Positions 7,603 through 12,489 of a stretch of 12,489 nt of DNA are shown here, piece by piece. The notes under the pieces are model-generated. The model was not told where the DNA came from. It made no database searches and saw only the letters and a program-made list of their open reading frames with translations. The number at the start of each line of letters is the position of its first letter. Positions within the stretch are counted from its first letter, which is position 1. A program made the translations under genes and the position numbers. The stretch is from contig CAYZIC010000066.1 in the NCBI GenBank assembly GCA_964478335.1, positions 1 to 12,489 of the forward strand, in the 5' to 3' direction. The stretch comes from CAYZIC01 sp964478335 (GTDB lineage: Bacteria > Verrucomicrobiota > Kiritimatiellia > RFP12 > DVOR01).

Positions 7603-7631
7603 ACTATATCACAAAGCGCACCATAAGACAA
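7603..7631 (-). promoter_or_regulatory. Sigma70-type promoter for the hisC-hisB-hisA operon
   Basis: On the minus strand a -35 element TTGTCT (7626-7631, 4/6 consensus) is separated by exactly 17 nt from a -10 element TATAGT (7603-7608, 5/6 consensus). The -10 box is preceded by TGA, which gives an extended -10 (TGN-TATAGT). Transcription would start near 7596, leaving a leader of about 59 nt before the hisC ATG. It is the only convincing promoter I see for the unit, and it lies downstream of the terminator of the giant gene, so the two units are probably transcribed separately. Confidence 0.65.
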
Positions 7632-7703
7632 CACCAAAAGCATCCAAATTGCAAATAAATGAACATCGCCCGCTGGGATTGCATCCTACCTCCTACTGAT
7701 AGA

Positions 7704-7738
7704 GCCCCTTGCGCCAGCGGCACCCAGGCGCAAGGGGC
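7704..7738. repeat. Perfect 12-bp inverted repeat (hairpin) between the two transcription units
   Basis: GCCCCTTGCGCC (7704-7715) and GGCGCAAGGGGC (7727-7738) are exact reverse complements around an 11-nt loop. Neither side is followed by a T tract, so it is not a standard terminator. It lies about 75 bp upstream of the hisC -35 box. It might be a U-less terminator backing up the one at 7878-7911, or a regulator-binding palindrome. Confidence 0.75.
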
Positions 7739-7835
7739 GAGCAAGCATCGAGCAACAGACACCAAGCAATCGATCTCGAGCTGGAGGCGCAGCCTACTGT
7801 CTCCCCTACTCTGAGATCGGTATCTGGGTTACAGA

Positions 7836-7874
7836 GGTGCGACAAAATGCACGTTTTGTGCATTTTGTCGCACC
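7836..7874. repeat. Perfect 17-bp inverted repeat with 5-nt loop
   Basis: GGTGCGACAAAATGCAC (7836-7852) and its exact reverse complement (7858-7874) flank GTTTT. Each arm also holds an internal near-duplication: TTTTGTGCA followed by TTTTGTCGCA on the plus strand. It sits 3 nt from the T tract of the upstream gene's terminator and is AT-rich in the middle of the arms, unlike the neighbouring GC-rich hairpins. No T tract follows on either strand. Candidates are a protein-binding or recombination site, the folded remains of a small element, or an RNA hairpin. The sequence alone does not decide. Confidence 0.85.
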
Positions 7875-7877
7875 CTT

Positions 7878-7911
7878 AAAAACACAAGCCCCGCGGTTAA
7901 GCGGGGCTTGT
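7878..7911 (-). terminator. Rho-independent terminator of the giant surface-protein gene
   Basis: An 11-bp stem (7884-7894 with 7901-7911) closes a 6-nt loop (7895-7900) and is followed on the minus strand by T-G-TTTTT (7882-7878), so it is oriented to end transcription of the gene that stops at 8116. It lies about 205 nt beyond that stop codon, leaving a long 3' untranslated region. The 24-nt core (7886-7909) is identical to the terminator at 1-24. Confidence 0.85.
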
Positions 7912-7918
7912 TGGGATA

Positions 7919-7966
7919 CTAGGTCTAGGCCTAATCCTAGGTCTAATTCTTGATCTAGGTCTTGGC
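7919..7966. repeat. Degenerate hexamer tandem array, 8 units
   Basis: The plus strand reads as eight consecutive hexamers: CTAGGT, CTAGGC, CTAATC, CTAGGT, CTAATT, CTTGAT, CTAGGT, CTTGGC. CTAGGT returns every 18 bp (7919, 7937, 7955), so there may be a higher-order 18-bp unit. The array lies in the 3' untranslated region of the giant gene, between the hairpin array and the terminator. Its function is unknown. It is too short-phased for CRISPR, and it contains TAG stops in one minus-strand frame. Confidence 0.75.
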
Positions 7967-7976
7967 GAGCATGCGA

Positions 7977-8113
7977 GCCTCTACACCGCCGCAGGCGGTT
8001 CCCGCACGGGGAGCGGAGCGAGCCGTGCCCGCACAGGCGAAGCCAGTTCCCGCACCGCCGTAGGTGGTTCCTGCACACGGCGCAGCCGTGTGCAGGGCGA
8101 CGCAGTCGCCCTG
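7977..8113. repeat. 21-bp-period tandem array of triloop hairpins
   Basis: Six units follow one another with a semi-constant decamer (GTTCCCGCAC type) at 7998, 8025, 8046 and 8067 and degenerate versions at 7977 and 8088. Spacing is 21, 27, 21, 21 and 21 bp. The 11-nt remainder of nearly every unit is a small dyad around a G-N-A centre on the plus strand: cgcc-GCA-ggcg, ggc-GAA-gcc, cgcc-GTA-ggtg, cggc-GCA-gcc(g), cgac-GCA-gtcg. The 27-bp unit holds gc-GGA-gc inside a GCACGG/CCGTGC stem. Arms change together between units, as expected if pairing rather than sequence is kept. The strongest hairpins are 12 bp (8070-8081 with 8085-8096) and 9 bp (8093-8101 with 8105-8113), the latter starting 2 nt after the stop codon at 8116-8118. 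Confidence 0.85.
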
Positions 8114-8115
8114 GC

Positions 8116-11100
8116 CTACCAGGTGACGACCACCTTGACAAAGGTGCCAGTACCATTCTCTGTCCAGGTCTTGAGGTCTGCCGAACGCATCACCTTGGTT
8201 TTGCCATTGAGGGTGGTTTCTCGGTCGTGGTTCAAGACTGCGATGGTGCCGTCGGCATTGACCACCAAGTTGGTGATGGCAATGGTGGGCTCTGCATCAG
8301 GGGCAATACCGAGGAGGAAGTGCTTCTCGCAGGAGGAGAGATTAGCCTCGGGGTATTTGTCGGCCCATTCTTTGACCTTGGCAACGGTTGCGTCATCTGC
8401 ATCAGCAGGCACCCACTCAGGCAAGGAGACCTTGGCCTTGAGGATGTAGCCCTCAGTGGTCGCAGCGACGAGCCAGTCGGTAGAGTCGATGACGCAGCCA
8501 GTTGCGATTGCCTCGGTGGCGGTGGCGGTGGCGCACTTCACCAAGAGTTGTCCGTCGGTGGGGTTGGCGGGCAGGGTGATGGTCGGCGTGCCAGTGAGGG
8601 TGGCAATGGTGAGGGGGTTTTGGGAAGCATCGAGGATGGCACCTGCTGTGCAAGCTACAGGGCCAACGGTCGAACCCGCCGCAGTCATGCGCAGGATACC
8701 CGCTTGATGGAGGATGCCTCCCTTATTGGTATGAGCACCTGCGAGTACAAAAGCACCTGCTCCAATCTTGGTGAACTTACCTGTATCGCCCTTGAAAGGC
8801 TTGATTGCACCCTCGATGGTGAAGGTTGCCCCGTCTTCCACAGAGACAAAGATATTCATGCCATTAAAGATGGACATGCCATCGGTGCCTGTCGTGATGG
8901 AGGCAACACTACCAGCGGTGACGGTGATATTTGGTGCATCGGCAGTGCCGCTTTGGCGAAGTTTGAAGCTCCCAGAGGTGGTGTGCTCTGAGATAATCTT
9001 CGCATGGCCATCGACCAGCAATCTACCACTGAGGCACGAGTCCCCATGCGGCTTGTAGGTCAACGTTGCAGGAGCATCTGCGGTACCAGAGAGCTTGACC
9101 ACGCCCTTGGACTGATAGCCATTTTGCCAGCCGAAGAGGTTCTGCACCTCAAAGTTGAGCGCCGTGCCCTTGACCTCGAGGAAGGGTTTATCCATGCCCA
9201 TCTTGACGGTGTCGACCGAGTTATTGTCGTTGTAGGAGACCATGGTGTAGTCGCCCTTACCCGACCAGAGATAACGCGTCTTGATGCCCGCTTGATCCTT
9301 AAGGTCAAGCGATTGGGCGGTGCCAGCGGGGGCGGCGAATTCGATGAGGCCGTCTTGGTTGTAGATCCAGGTGTTGCCATTGGTGAAGTTTTGTTCGCCC
9401 TTGAGGGTGAGTACCTTGCCTTCGCCGAGGGTGGCAGCGCCTGACATCGTTTGCATGCAGATGGTATGGGTGCCCGAATTGATGGTAGCAGACCCAGTCG
9501 AACAATCAAAGGTGATGGCACCCGTTGTGGCCGCGAGGTCGATCGTTGTGGCGGTCAAGGAACCAGCCTCACCAGAGGCGAAGGTCACGACACCGTTTCC
9601 CGTCACGATGAGGTCGGCGGTGGTGACTGCTTGGTCGAGGGTGATGGTCACAGGGGCGGCGTTGTTCGCGGTCAAGGTGACAGCGGTCAACGCACCCGTT
9701 GCAGGCTTGGTTGCCCAAGGCAACGCAGACCAGTTGACTGTGGTCAAACCTGTGAGGGCGGCCGTTGGGGTCAGGGTGGTGTCGGGTTCATCAGGGTCTT
9801 GCGTTTCGGCAATGACCTGCAAGGCAGCCAAGCAGCCGCGCTGAACCTCAGGATTGCTGCGGCCCGAGGTCACGGTGATGGTTGGACCGGTGACGCCGGT
9901 GATCTTGAGGAAGTTTTCCCCCTCGATGGCGGTCACGTTATCCTTGTGGTTAGCATTGGTGTCGCCCCAGTCGGCGGTGCCGGACTGGGGCTTGCCACCC
10001 GAGTAGGTGTAGCGCTTGCCATTGATGGTTGGCGCATAGAACTTCTTACCCGTGCTATCGGTCGCCATGTAGACGTAGACGGTGTAGGTCACATCGGTAG
10101 GCAGACCCTCGACTTTCATCGTCGGTGTACCGCCATCATCGATGTAGGAATGGAAGATATTGCTCTTGTCCACGCCATTACCAACGGTGTAGTTGTTCGG
10201 GCCCGATGAGGAGAAGGTGATTCCCTCAGCCATTTCGCCTGTGGCTTGATTGAGGGCTTGCTTGGTGTTGGTCAAGTTGGAGAAGTTATTCCAGTGCTTG
10301 CCTGCGACAGGCACCGCGCCGAACAGCGCATCTCCCGAGACAGCACCATCACGGTTGTTGGAGAGGCGTCCGCCAGCCATATTGATGGCGAGGGAAACGG
10401 TTAACTTGGGCATTTCGGTTGCCAGCACCCACGCAGAGGGTGTCCGATAAAAGTCCCAACCATCGAACTGCTGCGCAGAGGTCAGGGTCAGGGGTTGGTC
10501 TTTACCCAAACGAATAATCGGGTAGACCTTGCCTGCGGTTGGTTGCAAGGTGGAGAGGTCAACAGCAAGCTCGCCAGTTGCCTTTCCGGTGACGGTGAGG
10601 ATGCGTTCATTCCCCGTATAGCGATAGAGGCAATCAGCTGTAGTCGTGAGCTGGTTGACAGTCATGCCCTTGGAGGGGGTAAAGGAACCCGCCTTGAGCG
10701 ACAGGGAGCCTGCGAATGGTGCGGGGTTCTCTGCGGTGCAGGTCAATGCGCCCGTGCTGACGAGGGTGCCTTCGCCAGTCAAGCTGGCGAGGGTTTGAGC
10801 GGAGGCAGCCAGGGTCAACGTTGCGCCACGGCCAATGGTCACGGGCTGGGTGTAAACGCCATTTTCCCCGAAAGTCGGGCGACAGGCGACCTCACCTGCG
10901 CCATCGACAACGATGCCCAGGGTGGGATCGAGGGTGCCAGTTCCTGTAAGGGTAATGGATGAACCCGTCGGCTTAAAGGTCACGAGCGTAGGCTTTACGG
11001 TTTCATTGAGGCTGATGGTTGTGGGCGCAGAGGCTTGAATCATCACATCGACGCCATCACGATAGCGAACGGTTGGAGCTTGTTCGGCAATCTGCTCACT

Positions 11101-12489
11101 CCAAGCAGGGGTTGCATTGGGGTTGAGGGTCCAAGTGCCTTGAGTGCCCCCGCGCCAATAGAGGGTTTCGCGGCGTGCCTCTTTGACAACAAGCACGATT
11201 TGCGTGGTCGTGGACTGAGGTGCGGCTTGTGGATAGTCGTTGTGACTAATGTTGGGAAGGCCTTTGTCTGTTGCTTGAACGGTAAAGGTATAGGTGCCCG
11301 TTTGGGGAGGCGTGCCAGAGATTTGCCCCGTCGCAGCATTGAGCGTGAGCCAGTCGGGTTTGTCCTTAGTTATGGCGTAGGTCATCTTTTTAGGAATGCC
11401 ATTGTCCCCGTCGTGGCCATAGTCATACACGAGCGGATCCAACTCACGCGAATAGGGTTCTCCCTTGATCACATCTTGATAGGTATACTTCGTCAAGATA
11501 AAGCAAGGAGGAGGGTTGGTGATTTGGCTTTGAGCAAGGACCGAAAGCTGAATGACCGCATCCTCCGAGGCTCCCCACTTGTCAATCGCCCGAACCGTCC
11601 AATAACCATCTGCATAGCCCTTGGGGGTTACAGAGGCACCATAGTTAGATGTGCGATCCGTTGTCACATAGCCATCTTTATTGCGCGTGGTGCCTTCATT
11701 ACTTGAATAGAAGTGGAAACCATTCCACCAGGTGGCATATTCGTTTTTCGTTGCATAATAAGGCAAACCATGCGGATTCGTCTGTGCGCCAGCGAGGTAT
11801 TCGAGGGGATCGCCATCTGGGTCATAGCAAATCTCACTCAAGGGCACCTTATAAGGCACTTGCCAATAATGGGTCTCATTAATGGCCGTGGGGAAGATGT
11901 AGTACTTTTTGCCACCCTTTGTTCCGCGGTTTCCCTCTCTGAAGGTTGGTTTTTGGTTGTAGATAATCTCAAACTCCACCACCATCGTATCCGACTCATT
12001 GTATGAATCCGTCACCTGGACCTCGACAGAATAGGAGCCCTCGGCATCTTTGTTTTGTGGTGCTTTAAAGGAAAGCTCGCCCGTGGATGTGTTGATCGAT
12101 GCCCACGCCGGCCCTTGTACCACGGCATAGGTTTGCTTGTCGTTTGTATCAGGATCATCCACATACTGTGCCAAGGGGATTTTGTAGTTCACATCAGTGG
12201 CGTAGAGATGGTCATTGGCATCCTTGATCGCACCCGGCAGCTGATAGGTGTCCATGATGAAGTTTGGAGGCACATTCTCTCCTCGCACGACCGAAAGGGA
12301 AATCGTCGCCTGCGTGGTCACCTGCATGGCATCGATCACCTCGACGACAATTGAGGCAGACCCCACATCAGCCAATTGCGGTGTGCCCGTCAAGTGTCCA
12401 TCTTGTGTAACAGCCAACCACGCCGAACCCGACGCCTTGCGATAGGTGCAGGCAAATTCATCGGTCACATGTTTGGTTAAATCGTAGGA
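8116..12489 (-). CDS. Giant modular surface/secreted protein, C-terminal 1457 residues (5' end outside the window)
   Basis: The frame is open to the window edge. A GTG at 12466-12468 is an internal valine of an Ig-like module (YDLTKHVTDEFACTY...WLAVTQDGHLTGTP), not a start. Numbering from that valine, residues 1-61, 62-168, 170-310 and 318-428 are putative-Ig (He_PIG)/cadherin-like modules with WLTLNAATGQISGTPP-type strands. About 435-685 is beta-rich and opens with YWRGGTQGTWT, like passenger regions with autotransporter-associated repeats. About 690-888 is a predicted beta-sandwich (HWNNFS, YIDDGG, TVYVYMATDS, RGCLAALQVI) that I associate with ligand-binding modules of gut PVC bacteria. About 905-1345 is a second passenger-like region, with a clear repeat near 1232-1295 (FTKIGAGAFVLAGAHTNKGG). 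The tail (1346-1450) has a short acidic helix (ADADDATVAKVKEWADKY) and ends SADLKTWT...FVKVVVTW. No autotransporter barrel, LPXTG or transmembrane anchor is visible. Adhesion or glycan binding is inferred from architecture only. Confidence 0.9.
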   Translation of the reverse strand, partial: SYDLTKHVTDEFACTYRKASGSAWLAVTQDGHLTGTPQLADVGSASIVVEVIDAMQVTTQATISLSVVRGENVPPNFIMDTYQLPGAIKDANDHLYATDVNYKIPLAQYVDDPDTNDKQTYAVVQGPAWASINTSTGELSFKAPQNKDAEGSYSVEVQVTDSYNESDTMVVEFEIIYNQKPTFREGNRGTKGGKKYYIFPTAINETHYWQVPYKVPLSEICYDPDGDPLEYLAGAQTNPHGLPYYATKNEYATWWNGFHFYSSNEGTTRNKDGYVTTDRTSNYGASVTPKGYADGYWTVRAIDKWGASEDAVIQLSVLAQSQITNPPPCFILTKYTYQDVIKGEPYSRELDPLVYDYGHDGDNGIPKKMTYAITKDKPDWLTLNAATGQISGTPPQTGTYTFTVQATDKGLPNISHNDYPQAAPQSTTTQIVLVVKEARRETLYWRGGTQGTWTLNPNATPAWSEQIAEQAPTVRYRDGVDVMIQASAPTTISLNETVKPTLVTFKPTGSSITLTGTGTLDPTLGIVVDGAGEVACRPTFGENGVYTQPVTIGRGATLTLAASAQTLASLTGEGTLVSTGALTCTAENPAPFAGSLSLKAGSFTPSKGMTVNQLTTTADCLYRYTGNERILTVTGKATGELAVDLSTLQPTAGKVYPIIRLGKDQPLTLTSAQQFDGWDFYRTPSAWVLATEMPKLTVSLAINMAGGRLSNNRDGAVSGDALFGAVPVAGKHWNNFSNLTNTKQALNQATGEMAEGITFSSSGPNNYTVGNGVDKSNIFHSYIDDGGTPTMKVEGLPTDVTYTVYVYMATDSTGKKFYAPTINGKRYTYSGGKPQSGTADWGDTNANHKDNVTAIEGENFLKITGVTGPTITVTSGRSNPEVQRGCLAALQVIAETQDPDEPDTTLTPTAALTGLTTVNWSALPWATKPATGALTAVTLTANNAAPVTITLDQAVTTADLIVTGNGVVTFASGEAGSLTATTIDLAATTGAITFDCSTGSATINSGTHTICMQTMSGAATLGEGKVLTLKGEQNFTNGNTWIYNQDGLIEFAAPAGTAQSLDLKDQAGIKTRYLWSGKGDYTMVSYNDNNSVDTVKMGMDKPFLEVKGTALNFEVQNLFGWQNGYQSKGVVKLSGTADAPATLTYKPHGDSCLSGRLLVDGHAKIISEHTTSGSFKLRQSGTADAPNITVTAGSVASITTGTDGMSIFNGMNIFVSVEDGATFTIEGAIKPFKGDTGKFTKIGAGAFVLAGAHTNKGGILHQAGILRMTAAGSTVGPVACTAGAILDASQNPLTIATLTGTPTITLPANPTDGQLLVKCATATATEAIATGCVIDSTDWLVAATTEGYILKAKVSLPEWVPADADDATVAKVKEWADKYPEANLSSCEKHFLLGIAPDAEPTIAITNLVVNADGTIAVLNHDRETTLNGKTKVMRSADLKTWTENGTGTFVKVVVTW

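Noticed and set aside
7704..7874. tRNA or known small RNA among the intergenic hairpins
   Set aside because: No cloverleaf, T-arm GTTCGA-type motif or CCA end could be assembled. The hairpins stand alone with unrelated loops.
7919..8113. CRISPR array
   Set aside because: The periods are 6 and 21 bp with no unique 30-40 nt spacers and no cas genes nearby. The units are degenerate and hairpin-based.
7806..8156. A 116-codon minus-strand open frame crossing the stop codon of the giant gene and both repeat arrays
   Set aside because: It starts inside the giant gene in another frame and runs through the arrays, palindrome and terminator. Its Arg/Cys-rich repetitive product simply mirrors the DNA repeats, and I see no ribosome binding evidence.
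12466..12468. GTG as the start codon of the giant protein
   Set aside because: The frame stays open to the window edge, and the residues before this GTG complete the first strand of an Ig-like module, so it is an internal valine.

Overview
The window looks like a chromosomal segment from an uncultivated, host-associated (gut-type) member of the Planctomycetes-Verrucomicrobia-Lentisphaerae group, most likely a Lentisphaeria/Kiritimatiellae-like bacterium. This is inferred from three things: a very large exported protein made of putative-Ig and passenger-like beta-repeat modules with a 'SADLKTWT ... F-KV-V' type C-terminus, an exported multi-domain GH31 glycosidase, and moderate-to-high GC content. 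No rRNA or other taxonomic marker is present, so this placement is a guess from protein style. All supported genes lie on the minus strand, so transcription runs from high to low coordinates.

Region A (12489 to 8116) is the 3' 4.37 kb of a giant surface or secreted protein gene whose 5' end is outside the window. It reads as four Ig/cadherin-like modules, a beta-rich passenger-like region, a predicted ligand-binding beta-sandwich, a second passenger-like region and a short C-terminal tail.

Region B (8115 to 7538) is a 578-bp non-coding stretch with unusually dense structure. In transcription order it holds a 21-bp-period tandem array of triloop hairpins starting at the stop codon of the giant gene, an eight-unit degenerate hexamer array, a Rho-independent terminator, a perfect 17-bp inverted repeat, a perfect 12-bp inverted repeat, a good sigma70-type promoter for hisC, and a small hairpin followed by T6 in the hisC leader.

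Region C (7537 to 45) is a compact six-gene, probably single-operon unit: hisC, hisB, hisA, an M16-family zinc peptidase, a 155-aa protein of unknown function, and a secreted GH31 glycoside hydrolase with C-terminal F5/8C (CBM32-like) and NPCBM-like modules. Gaps are 22, 48, -7 (overlap), 23 and 9 bp. HisC, HisB and HisA are three non-consecutive steps of histidine synthesis; hisH and hisF, often next to hisA, are absent here. The link between histidine genes and the last three genes is only positional. The GH31 active-site region lacks the usual D-x-N-E nucleophile motif and instead reads K-I-D-V-A-W with W-T-G-D-Q downstream, as I recall for GH31 alpha-N-acetylgalactosaminidases, so mucin/O-glycan degradation is a plausible role.

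The unit is bracketed by two copies of an identical 24-nt terminator stem-loop (1-24 and 7886-7909). I found no CRISPR array, tRNA, rRNA, transposase or phage gene. The features least explained by ordinary annotation are the hairpin and hexamer arrays and the long perfect palindrome in region B.
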